NCBI GenBank assembly: GCA_009885995.1
Contig: VFJQ01000058.1
Coordinates: 1-64,000, forward strand
Origin: Verrucomicrobiota bacterium
Lineage (GTDB): Bacteria > Verrucomicrobiota > Verrucomicrobiia > Chthoniobacterales > Chthoniobacteraceae
DNA length: 64,000 nt
Direction: 5' to 3'
Part shown: positions 27,924 to 36,696 of the stretch, piece by piece
Layout of the letters: each line of letters begins with the position of its first letter
Numbering within the stretch: the stretch's first letter is position 1
The notes under the pieces: generated by a model
Database searches by the model: none
The model's input: the letters and a program-made list of their open reading frames with translations, nothing else
What the model was told of the DNA's origin: nothing
Position numbers and translations under genes: made by a program

Positions 27924-29270
27924 ATGAAACGCCAAGTTCTCCTGATCGTCTTTCTCATGCTCGGCCTGGCCCGGGGCGTCGAGGCTGCGACCCCGAACTT
28001 CGTCTTCATCCTCGTGGATGACCAGGGCTGGAGCGGCACGTCGGTGCCGATGATGCCCGGGAAGGATTTCAGCCGCACCGCAGGCTTCCGGATGCCGAAT
28101 CTCGATCGGCTCGCCGAGCAGGGCATGGTCTTCTCGCAAGGCTACGCCAGCCATCCGAAGTGCGAGTGCTCGCGCGCCGCGCTGCTCATGGGCCGCAGCA
28201 CCACCAGCTTGAACGCCGTGGACAAACGCTCACGCAATTGGAACGCACCCGCGAGCGATTCCCTCGCGAACACGCTCAAGCGCGCCAATCCCGCCTACCG
28301 CGCCGCGCATTTTGGCAAATGGCAGTGGCCCACGTCTCCGGAGCAGTTTGGCTACGATGCGAGCGACGGCATCACGATGAACGAGGACGGAGACACCACC
28401 GACCCGAACGACCCGAAGCAATCCTTCGGCATCACGCGGCGCGCGCAGACCTACATGGCAAAGCAGGTGAAGGAGGGCCATCCATTTTACCTCCAACTTT
28501 CATATTACGCCGTGCATCAGCAGCCGCAGGCGCTCGCTTCCACCCTCAAGAAATACGAGGGCATGGGCGGCGGTGGCGGAAGAGGTGGCAAAGGCGGTGG
28601 CCCGATCATGGCGGCGATGACCGAGGATCTCGATACGTGCATCGGCGTGGTGTTGAAAGAACTCGAGACGCTCGGCATCGCGAAGAACACCTATGTCATT
28701 TACACCTCGGATAATGGCGGACGCTCCGAGGCGCTCAAAGGCGGGAAGACCCTCTGCGATGAAGGCGGCATCCGCGTTCCGCTGATCGTCCGCGGCCCCG
28801 GCATCCGCGGCGGCACTTACTGCAACGAACCCGCCATCGGCTACGACATCCTGCCCACCGTGCTCGATTTCGCCGCGCCCGGCTTTGCGCTGCCGAAAGG
28901 CGTCGAGGGTGGAAGCTGGAAGCCGGTCCTGATGAACGGCGGCACGGGCAAGGTGAAGCGGCCCATCGACCGGCTTGTCTGGCATCACGATGTCGAGATC
29001 GAGCATCCGCAGACTGCGCTGCGGAAAGGCGATCTGAAGCTGCTGCACTATTGGGATACAAAAGAGGACTTCCTCTACGATCTCTCCGCCGATCTCGGTG
29101 AGCGAAACAACCTCGCAGCGGAAAAGTCCGCGATCACCGCGCAACTACTCGCCGAACTTAAAGCGCACATGCGCGCCGGACTCGGCGAGCAAAAGTTTGC
29201 CGCGCTGGAGAGCGGGAAATTTGAGGCGGGCGGGCGGAAGCGGGGTAGGGTCGGGAGTCGGACGAATTAG
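27924..29270 (+). CDS. secreted sulfatase-family protein with atypical active site
   Basis: The 448-residue product has a signal peptide (MKRQVLLIVFLMLGLARGVEA) and the sulfatase fold: FILVDDQGW (metal Asp32-Asp33), YTSDNGG, the EGGIRVPLIVRGPG loop and a C-terminal domain. Two signatures are off. The formylglycine site reads CECSR (80-84), with Cys replacing the canonical Pro/Ala at the third position. The GKWH motif reads FGKWQW, with Gln in place of the catalytic His. A Gly-rich insert (GGGGGRGGKGGG) sits in the middle. Either it uses a different maturation and chemistry or it is a non-catalytic homologue. It ends the YHYH-sulfatase gene set. Confidence 0.87.
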   Translation: MKRQVLLIVFLMLGLARGVEAATPNFVFILVDDQGWSGTSVPMMPGKDFSRTAGFRMPNLDRLAEQGMVFSQGYASHPKCECSRAALLMGRSTTSLNAVDKRSRNWNAPASDSLANTLKRANPAYRAAHFGKWQWPTSPEQFGYDASDGITMNEDGDTTDPNDPKQSFGITRRAQTYMAKQVKEGHPFYLQLSYYAVHQQPQALASTLKKYEGMGGGGGRGGKGGGPIMAAMTEDLDTCIGVVLKELETLGIAKNTYVIYTSDNGGRSEALKGGKTLCDEGGIRVPLIVRGPGIRGGTYCNEPAIGYDILPTVLDFAAPGFALPKGVEGGSWKPVLMNGGTGKVKRPIDRLVWHHDVEIEHPQTALRKGDLKLLHYWDTKEDFLYDLSADLGERNNLAAEKSAITAQLLAELKAHMRAGLGEQKFAALESGKFEAGGRKRGRVGSRTN

Positions 29271-29308
29271 TATTGTGCAGGGCTGCGGAAAACGACATTT
29301 ACCCTCGG

Positions 29309-32300
29309 ATGAAGCGCACCAGAACTCCGCATCATACCGTCGTCGAAGCCCTCGAAGCCCGCATCGCGCCGGCCGCCTTTTACTGAAACTCCGGGGTGAA
29401 CGGCAACTGGAGCGACGCGAGCAAGTGGTTCAACAACGATACGGCTTCGACCAATAACGGCGTGCCCGACGACAACACGGACATCGTGGTCTTCGATGCC
29501 GCTTCCGGTTCACCCACCGTGACGGTGGACGGGAACTACACCATCCAACAACTGCAATTCAACGCGGGCACAACGCCGAACATCGTGGGGCAGCAGTTCG
29601 CGCTTCCCGAGCGGCAACTGACTTTCGACCGCACGGGCTCCAATGCCGTCATCATTGTGGCTAGCGCCGCCGCGCCCACCCTCGGGGTGAAGATCGTGGC
29701 GGGGAACACCAACTTGGACCTGGACGTGGCTGGCCAACTCAACCTCAGTGGCGACATCAATCGCAACTTCGGTTTCTTCCGGAAATTGGGCTCCGGCACG
29801 GTCACGATCAATGGCAATGGGGAGACCAACCTCATTCTCAGCACCGGCTTCGAGGTAAATGCGGGAACCCTGCGCATGAGCCGCGATATCGGGGTGACGC
29901 AGATCACGAATGTGACGATCAACAACGGTGGCACGCTCCTCGTCACCGCGGGCTCGGGGGACAATGAATTCTCCGACACGAATGGCTCGATCACCGTAAA
30001 TGCGGGCGGCATCCTGCGGCTCGAAAACGGCGTGAACGAGACCTTCTCCAGCATCAGCGGAACGGGCGCGGTCGATCTGCAAGGCGGGCGGCTGAACGTC
30101 GCCTTCACGAGCACGTTTGGCGGCACCTTTTCCAGCAGCGGCACCATCAGCGGACGCTCGGCGGACCTCTTGCAAATCCTCCAGCTTTCCGGCACGCAGC
30201 CCACGGGGGTGACCCTCACGGTGTTGGGCCATGTCCGCCTCATGCCCGGGTCGAATTTCAGCAACACGGACTTCGTGCTGCAGTTGGACACGTTTTCCAG
30301 CGTCTCCGTGCTCGATGGCAATGGCTCCATCAACGCCGTCCGCGGCGGGTCGGTGGAGAGCGATACCTTCCTCACGCCGGGCGTGGGGGGCTCGTCCCCT
30401 GCGGGTGGGCGGCTCACGGTCGGCTCGCTCGCGCCGGGCGGCAGCTCGCTCGATCTCGGCTTCACCGTGCTCGGCCCGACGGCTTGGACGGATTACGACC
30501 AGATCGTCGTCACCGGCAACACCGTGAATATCACCGGTGCCACGCTCTCGAAAAACTTCGGCACCTTCACCCCGACGGTGGGGCAGGTCTTCCGGCTCAT
30601 CGACAACCAGGGCAGCAGCGCGATCACCGGCACTCTGAAACTCCCCGACGGCACGCCGCTCCCGGAAGGTGCCACGGTGGAGAGCTTCAATGGTGGCAAC
30701 ACGCTCGTGAAAATCTCCTACGTCGGCGGCACGGGGAACGACCTCGTTTACAACGTGACCAACGCCGGTGGTGGCGGCGGCACCACGAATCTGAGCCCCG
30801 GCGGCTCGCCCGGCATCGGCACCCTCACACAGACCACCGCCATCGGCGCGAGTGAAACGCTCGCCTTCACCTTCGACGTGAACGGCACCGGCGCCGGCAC
30901 CGGCCACGACCAGATCGTGGTGAGCGGCGCGGGCTCCATCACCGTGCAGGCGGGCGATACCGGCACGATCAATTTCCCCACGAACGCCCCAGCGGCGGGC
31001 AGCACCTTCCGCCTCATCGACGTGCAGAATAGCAGCACGATCGCCCCCATCCCCGGCCTCCCCGCAGGGCAGGTGAGGGACTACGGCACGGTGAAGCTCA
31101 ACCTCAGCTACACCGGCGGCGACGGAAACGACGTCGTCCTCACCGCCGTCGATCCCAGCAGCGTGGTCGTCGTCGCCCCGCCGACCTTTTCTCCGAATGG
31201 CCGCGTCGCGACTTACACCGATCTCGACGGCGACCTCGTGACCGTGAGGACGAACAAGGGCGGCTTCACCGCGCAGAACTTCGTGATGGTGAACACCTCC
31301 GGTGCCACCGGTGCCGCGCTGCGCACGCTCGATCTGAGCGCCGCCGTGGCCGGGCTCGCCTTCCGCGGCGCGTCGATCAGCGTGGCTGTGACCAAAGCCG
31401 GCAGCGGCGACGGCTTCGTGAATATCGGCCGCGTCAACGCCACCGGGATCGACCTCAAGAGCGTGACCGTCTTCGGCGAACTCCAGCAGGTCGATGCGGG
31501 TGACGCCGTCTTGAAAACCGCGGGCCTCGGCACGCTCAGCGCACTCGCGATGGGGGTGAATGCGCTCGATCCTCTCTTCAGCGCGGGCGGTGCCGCTCAG
31601 GACGACCTCACCAGCACCATCGTCGGTAATCTCAGCAGCCTGAAAGTCGCCAAAGGCAAGACGACCTACCTTAACAGCCAGATCTTCGGCGCCTTCATCG
31701 ACGTGAGCGGCAGCATCGGCAAGATCGCCATCGACAACCTCAACGGCCGCCCGGGCTTGCCGACTGCTTTCGACGGCGCCGACCTCGTCACCTTCGCCAG
31801 CAGCTCCATCCGCGCCGTCGGCAAGATCGGCAATGTCTTCATCGAGAATGCCGTCGTCGGGACAGTGCACGACTACTCGGGCACGATCTGGAGCCGCACC
31901 TCGATGGGCAAGGTCACTCTCGGCGGCAAGATCGGCGCGGGCAATCTCGTCGGCGGGTCCGACTTCGATAGCGGCGCGATCTTCGTCGGCAGCCCGGACG
32001 ATAGCGGCACGACCCCCGTCTTCCCCTTCGGTGGAAAAATGAAGGGCGCAAAGATCAAAGGCAACATCCTCGGCGGCTTCGGCGAAAACAGCGGCACGAT
32101 CTACGCCGACGGTGGGCTCGGGGCCGTGAGCGTGCTCGGAAACGTGATCGGCGCGCAGGGCATGAGCAGCGGCTCCATCGTCTCCAGCAGCGGCATCGCC
32201 TCCGTGAAAATCGGCGGCACTCTCACCGCCGGCTCCGGCGACTTCTCCGGCAGCATCCTCGCCTTCGGCGGCAATGTCGGGTCGGTCACCGTGACGCAGG

Positions 32301-32818
32301 CGATCGACGGCGGGACCCACGGCATCCTCGTCAATGGCACCCTCAAATCCGTGACCACCGGCGCGCTCAACGGCACGAGCGAGGGCTTCATTTCCGCCCT
32401 CGGCCGCCTCGGCGCGGGCGGCAACGCCATCGGCAGCGTGCGCGTCTTTGGCAACGTGACGAACTGGAACATCATCGCCGGGTTCGATACCGACGTCGAT
32501 CTTTTCAACCAGAACAACCCGCAGACGCAGCTCAACCCCGACGCGAGTATCGGAACCGTCACCGTCGGCGGGAACTTCAACAATAGCCGCATCCTCGCCG
32601 GCACCGTCCTCGGCGTCGGCACCGACACGCACATGCCCGGCGACGTGCTCCCCACCGTGCTCGCAAAGATCGCGAAGATCACCATCACCGGCCTCGCGAC
32701 CAACTCGCTCTTCGAGGCCCAGAAGATCAGCTCCCTGCGCATCGCCGGCGTCCCCGTCGCGATCACCGCCGGCAGCCTCAATCTCGCCAACGGCTCCATC
32801 GCCGCCATCGTCCCGTAG
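29309..32818 (+). pseudogene. giant exported beta-helix/autotransporter-like protein with an early in-frame TGA
   Basis: From ATG 29309 the frame reads MKRTRTPHHTVVEALEARIA then PAAFY. This LEARIAPA opening is the export-type leader seen on huge Verrucomicrobial surface proteins, comparable to LEPR-XLL leaders. Codon 26 is TGA (29384-29386). The frame then continues for 1144 codons with NSGVNGNWSDASKWF, suggesting an original TGG. The body has autotransporter-associated strand repeats (FRKLGSGTVTINGNGETNL), two GNDLVYNV-type repeats, then many short beta-helix turns of the SIGKIAIDNL, GGKIGAGNLVGG and GNILGGFGENSGTIYADGG kind. Without readthrough or a restart at GTG 29396, which would drop the leader, the product is not exported. 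A single-base sequencing error is possible. Confidence 0.75.
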
Positions 32819-32967
32819 CCGGGGAAACTGTAGCCACGGCGATCTGCTCGGCGTAAGTGCCGGCGACTTCACAATTCGGGAAACGGGCGCGACGATCATG
32901 GAGCCCGTTTGTTTTCGTGGCGCGCGGGGCAACCCTTCGATCGCCACAGAAGCCATCCGCTGCGGAG

Positions 32968-32989
32968 TTCACGTTCTCTAAAGGTTCAC
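32968..32989 (+). promoter_or_regulatory. third copy of the putative response-regulator operator
   Basis: The sequence TTCACGTTCTCTAAAGGTTC (then AC) differs from the site at 19672-19690 and its flank at only three of twenty-one positions. It keeps the 11-bp half-site spacing and ends 17 nt before the ATG of the phosphatase gene at 33007. I infer that the regulator encoded at 18926-19579 also controls the phosphatase gene. Confidence 0.55.
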
Positions 32990-33006
32990 GCCGCGACGAT
33001 CGCACG

Positions 33007-34479
33007 ATGAAAGTCACCCACCTGCTCGCTTTGACTGTCTTCGCTGCGCTCGCATCGCTTGTCGCCCTCGCTGCGGATGAAAAGCCGCGTGTGGGCGGCA
33101 AGCGTCCGCCCGATGGCGCGATCGACGACCCGCGCTTCCTTTTCAAAACCGCCGTGCCCGCCCATCCGCTCGACGTGGTGCTCGGTCGCCCGACGGACAA
33201 GTCCATCACCGTGAGCGTGCTCGCTTATGCGGAGCGCGAGGGAGTGATTGCTTATGGGGCAAAGGCAGGCGCGCCTGCGGCGAAGACGAGCGTCTTCCCG
33301 CTGAAAGCGGGCGAACCCGCGGAGATCGAGTTGACCGGGCTCACGGCGGACACGCGGTATTTCTACACGCTGAGCACGCGCGAGCGCGGCGGCGGGTGGA
33401 AGAGCGAGCCGGAGCGCAGCTTCCACACGCAGCGCGCGCCGGGCCGCGCGTTCACCTTCACCGTGCAGGCGGACCCGCACCTTGACTACGGCATCGACCT
33501 GTCGACCTACGAGAAATCCCTCACCAACGCGCTCGCTGCGAAGACGGATTTTCACGTCGATCTCGGCGACACCTTCATGGTGGACAAGCGGCCGAGCTAC
33601 ACCCTCGCCGCGCCGCAGTATGTCGCGCAGCGCTACTACTTCGGCCTCGTCGGCCACAGCGCGCCCGTCTTCCTCGTGCTGGGGAATCACGACGGCGAGA
33701 GCCTCGGCAAGGGACTGCGCGGCGAGAGCGGCGACGCGATGCCTGTGTGGTCGAATGCGATGCGGAAGAAATACTTCCCCAACCCGTCGCCTGACGGCTT
33801 CTACACGGGCAATGCGACACCGCATCCGCAAGCGGGATTGCTCGAGGATTACTACGCGTGGGAGTGGGGCGACGCGCTTTTCATTGTGCTCGACCAGTAT
33901 TGGTTCAGCCAGCGTGTGGACAAAAATACCGGTGAGAACTGGGGCCGCACGCTCGGCAAGGAGCAATACGAGTGGCTGCGCCGCACGCTCGAGACGAGCA
34001 AGGCGAAGTTCACCTTCGTCTTCACGCATCATCTCGTCGGCGGCGAGACGCCCGAGGGACGCGGAGGCGTCGAGGCGTCGCACTTCTTCGAATGGGGCGG
34101 TAAGGAACTCGATGGCCGCAACACCTTCGCCGAAAAGCGCCCCGGCTGGGCCGCGCCGATTCACGACCTGCTCGCGAACCGCGGCGGCTGCGTCGTCTTC
34201 CACGGGCACGATCACCTCTACGTCCACGGCGAGCGCGATGGCGTGACCTATCAGCTCGTCCCGCAGCCCGGTCACGAGCGCTTCGACAACACGCGCAGCG
34301 CTGAGGAATACGGCTACAAAGGCGGCGTGATCGCAGGCGCGTCCGGCATCCTGCGCGTGAGCGTTACGGCGGAAAACGCCGTGGTCGATTACGTGCGCGC
34401 GTATCCCGCCCACGCGGAAACCGCGCAGCGCAAGACGGGGACGGTGACGCATAGCTACGAGGTGCGGCCTCGCTATTGA
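33007..34479 (+). CDS. secreted metallophosphoesterase, purple-acid-phosphatase-like
   Basis: The 490-residue product has a signal peptide (MKVTHLLALTVFAALASLVALA) and a fibronectin-like N-terminal domain with ELTGLTADTRYFYTLST. A calcineurin-like metallophosphoesterase domain follows. Metal-ligand motifs are visible in order: QADPHLD, DLGDTF, LGNHDGE, FTHHLVGG and FHGHDHLY. Such enzymes hydrolyse phosphate esters outside the cytoplasm with a di-metal centre. The ATG at 33007 is chosen for the signal peptide and because the longer frame is antisense-like noise. A copy of the regulator site precedes it, linking it to the YHYH-sulfatase locus. Substrate is unknown. Confidence 0.88.
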   Translation: MKVTHLLALTVFAALASLVALAADEKPRVGGKRPPDGAIDDPRFLFKTAVPAHPLDVVLGRPTDKSITVSVLAYAEREGVIAYGAKAGAPAAKTSVFPLKAGEPAEIELTGLTADTRYFYTLSTRERGGGWKSEPERSFHTQRAPGRAFTFTVQADPHLDYGIDLSTYEKSLTNALAAKTDFHVDLGDTFMVDKRPSYTLAAPQYVAQRYYFGLVGHSAPVFLVLGNHDGESLGKGLRGESGDAMPVWSNAMRKKYFPNPSPDGFYTGNATPHPQAGLLEDYYAWEWGDALFIVLDQYWFSQRVDKNTGENWGRTLGKEQYEWLRRTLETSKAKFTFVFTHHLVGGETPEGRGGVEASHFFEWGGKELDGRNTFAEKRPGWAAPIHDLLANRGGCVVFHGHDHLYVHGERDGVTYQLVPQPGHERFDNTRSAEEYGYKGGVIAGASGILRVSVTAENAVVDYVRAYPAHAETAQRKTGTVTHSYEVRPRY

Positions 34480-34648
34480 GACCGACGAGTTCACCGTTTC
34501 GTTTCGGTTGAGCCCGGAAATGTTCGCGCATTTGTTCGATAGCGACCAGTGGACCGACGCACACGAGCAGAAACTCGATCTCCATTTGCTCCCGCTATTC
34601 GGGTCCGAAGTGAATCCGCGCCTCCGCAATCCGCTGCCGCAGCGGTGA
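34473..34648 (+). other. coding fragment, possible gene tail
   Basis: Overlapping the end of the phosphatase gene in another frame, the plus strand reads IETDEFTVSFRLSPEMFAHL and continues to LFGSEVNPRLRNPLPQR and a TGA at 34646-34648. The composition is protein-like, an internal ATG occurs at 34520, and an in-frame stop lies at 34445. It may be a 42-residue small gene or the tail of a gene lost in the rearrangement that brought the adjacent IS. I do not recognise it. Confidence 0.3.
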
Positions 34649-35560
34649 AACTACGGCTTCACGATGCGCTTGATGCCATCGGCGAGCGCGACCTTGAACC
34701 CGTAGAGGCATTCGACCGTGACGAAGACGCGATTGCTCTGCGTTTCGGTGTAGCGCAGGATAGTCGAGCGAGGAGTGCGGACGGCGCGTGTTGTAGGCGC
34801 GCCGGTAGTCTGTGCCCAGCACTTTGGCCTCAGTCAGCCCGCTGAAGAGTTCCCGGTTGAGGAACTCGTCGCGAAAGCGGCTGTTGAAGCTCTCGCTATA
34901 GGCATTTTGCCACGGGCTGCCGGGCTTGATGTAGAGCGTGCTGAAGCCGCGCCGCTCGATCCAATCCTTGACCGCCAGCGCGATGAACTCCGGCCCATTG
35001 TCGCTGCGGATGAACTGCGGCGGTCCGCCGCGTTCGATGACTGCTGCATCCAGGATGCGGATCACGTCCTTGGCCTCCATCCGCCGCTCGACTTCCAGGG
35101 CCACCAACTCGCGGCTAAACTCGTCGCAGATCGGCAGCCACTTGAGCCGCCGGCCGTCGGCGGTTTGGTCGAAGACAAAGTCGTAGCTCAACACGTGGTT
35201 GATCCGCTCGGCTCGCATCTGCTGCGTGCCGTTCTCGCTGCTGCCCAGCCGCGCCCGCTTGCGCTGCCGGCGCGGCACTTTGAGTCCTTCCTGCCGCCAG
35301 ATCCGCTGCACCCGCTTGGCGTTGATCTCCATGCCGGCACGTCGCAACAACGCCCTCGCCATGCGATAGCCCGCTCGCGATTGTTCCGCCGAGATGCGCC
35401 GCAGTTCCGGCGCCAACGCCGCATCCTTGCTGCGTTTGCGTCCGCGGTAGCGTTGCGTGCTGCGCGGCTGCTTGAGTGTCGTGCAGGCCCGGCGTTCGCT
35501 CACTTCCAGCTCGTGTCGCACGTGCACCACGGCTTCTCGTTTGCGCTCCGGGCCTACCAT
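34595..35560 (-). pseudogene. IS3-family transposase OrfB, C-terminus replaced
   Basis: From about MVGPERKREAVVHVRHELEV (35560) the frame encodes the HTH_21 region (SRAGYRMARALLRRAG) and the rve integrase core, with the first catalytic Asp in YDFVFD, the second in IRSDNGPEF and the Glu region in SFNSRFRDEF. After RRPHSSLDY the expected TPAEF-type ending is missing. The frame runs about 54 residues into foreign sequence before stopping at 34595. The catalytic core is intact, but with the right end lost the protein is probably non-productive. Confidence 0.82.
34651..34765 (-). other. coding fragment at the broken right end of the IS
   Basis: Downstream of the point where the IS orfB loses similarity (about 34762), the minus strand in a different frame reads STILRYTETQSNRVFVTVEC then LYGFKVALADGIKRIVKP and a stop at 34651-34653. 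It is convergent with the fragment at 34473-34648, with stops only 2 nt apart. It looks like the C-terminus of a native gene truncated by the IS-associated deletion. Family unknown. Confidence 0.35.
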
Positions 35561-35967
35561 GTTGCCAGCACCCGCCGGTGCTGCCCTTCGGGCTGCCTGC
35601 GGCGGGCTGTCTCGTTCCGCTCGGCTCCCTCCGCGATTTGCTTGAGGATGGCTTTGACCAGCGACAGGTCGGCTACCAGCCGCTTGAGCCGCGCGTTTTC
35701 CTTCTCCAGCGCCTTGAGCCGTTTGATCGTCTCTCCCTTGGCCGCTCCATACTCCTGCCGCCACCGGTGGTAGGTCGGTGCGCTGACTCCCAGTTTTTTG
35801 CAGACCTCCTCGAGGCTCTGCCCGCTGCTCAGCAGCGTCGCCGCTTCACGCAGCTTCTTGATGATCTCTTCGGGTGTGTGTCGTTTGCGTTTCATGTTGA
35901 GAGTTCGGCGGCGCTTTCGCGCCGCCAACTCTCATACCGCTTGGATCAACTTTTGGGGAGCAGGCCA
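34762..35967 (-). mobile_element. IS3-family insertion sequence lacking its right end
   Basis: On the minus strand the element starts at the terminal repeat TGGCCTGCTCCCC (tip at 35967), followed by TTGATCCAAGCGG and TATGAGAGTT. OrfA and orfB overlap in the usual IS3 arrangement. The right inverted repeat is absent and orfB similarity ends at RRPHSSLDY (about 34762), so the copy cannot transpose by itself. Its left repeat matches the right repeat of the remnant at 2340-2379. The left tip abuts a sulfatase relic at 35968. Confidence 0.85.
35554..35895 (-). CDS. IS3-family transposase OrfA
   Basis: The 113-residue product starts at MKRKRHTPEEIIKKLREAAT and contains the helix-turn-helix GQSLEEVCKKLGVSAPTYHRWRQEYG. 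A leucine-zipper-like coiled coil follows (KRLKALEKENARLKRLVADL), as in OrfA of IS3 elements. It binds the terminal repeats and normally combines with OrfB by a programmed -1 frameshift. The C-terminal residues after KAILKQIAEG overlap the start of orfB in another frame. Confidence 0.88.
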   Translation of the reverse strand: MKRKRHTPEEIIKKLREAATLLSSGQSLEEVCKKLGVSAPTYHRWRQEYGAAKGETIKRLKALEKENARLKRLVADLSLVKAILKQIAEGAERNETARRRQPEGQHRRVLATW

Positions 35968-36153
35968 CTCGCCGACGATCTCGGCTACGGCGATGTGCAG
36001 TGCAACAACCCTGAGCGCGGCAAGATTCCAACGCCGAACGACTACACGGCCACCGCCCTCACCAGCGGCCAGCGCTACATCTTCCGCGTGGCCGCCGTCG
36101 GCCCGCTCGGCCAGGGCCCGTGGAGCGATGAAGCCGGCAAGATGGCGCCCTGA
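35968..36153 (+). pseudogene. scar: sulfatase N-terminal fragment joined to a fibronectin-III C-terminal fragment
   Basis: Directly next to the IS tip the plus strand reads LADDLGYGDVQCNNPERGKI then PTPN (35968-36039), an unmistakable piece of the sulfatase N-terminus including the metal-binding Asp pair. Without a break it continues as DYTATALTSGQRYIFRVAAV and GPLGQGPWSDEAGKMAP to a TGA (36040-36153), a typical fibronectin type III end. The two parts come from different genes joined by deletion. The 5' part of the sulfatase is missing on the other side of the IS. This is a third sulfatase trace in the window. Confidence 0.75.
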
Positions 36154-36348
36154 CGCGCTCCGCGCGTCCAGGACGGGAAGACTGGGAGGGGAGGAAAAGA
36201 GGAGAAAAGGCTCCTTCTCACCAGTCACCCCGTCCGCCGGACGCGCTCCAGATCCCAACATGTCCAGCGCTCTCCAGCGCTGCCCTTCGGGCAAGGGCCT
36301 TAGCCATTGGCTATCTCGTTCCACTCGATTCCAAGTCTTTCCTAACAC

Positions 36349-36678
36349 ATGTCCTTCAATCCAACTCTGCCAGTGGCGAATAGCCTCATTTCATCCGCGG
36401 AACTGCGTGCGTAGTTCGACGGGCTCAAGGAACTCATCGATAACATCCTCGCTGGGCCACAGGGCGAACCGGGGCAACAAGGCGAACAAGGCCCGCCGGG
36501 GAACGATGGCAACCCCGGCGAGGTGACCAATGCGTCGCTCGTCGAAGCCATCGCCACCGTCGCGCGCAATCCGACCGGCATCCCGACCCTGGAAACCGTC
36601 TTCGCCGATCCGGGTGCGGAGGCGCTGCGGCAGTTTTGCAATACGCTGCTTGCGGCGCTAATCCGGCCGCCAGTCTGA
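36349..36678 (+). pseudogene. small collagen-like protein with a nonsense codon
   Basis: The frame MSFNPTLPVANSLISSAELR then A is interrupted by TAG at 36412-36414. It continues FDGLKELIDNILAGPQGEPG with Gly-X-X collagen-like triplets (GPQGEPGQQGEQGPPGNDG) and a conserved-looking tail (TNASLVEAIATVARNP...LRQFCNTLLAALIRPPV) to TGA at 36678, 110 codons in all. A C-to-T change of CAG would give the stop. I infer that it once paired with the fibronectin-III protein just upstream. Function is unknown. The 195 bases between the two hold no other coding signal that I see. Confidence 0.6.
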
Positions 36679-36696
36679 GCGCAGGCCGGCGGCGGC

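Noticed and set aside
36154-36348. Possible gene or regulatory RNA between the fibronectin tail and the collagen-like relic
   Set aside because: Only short Pro/Arg-rich frames without starts and no convincing hairpin were seen.
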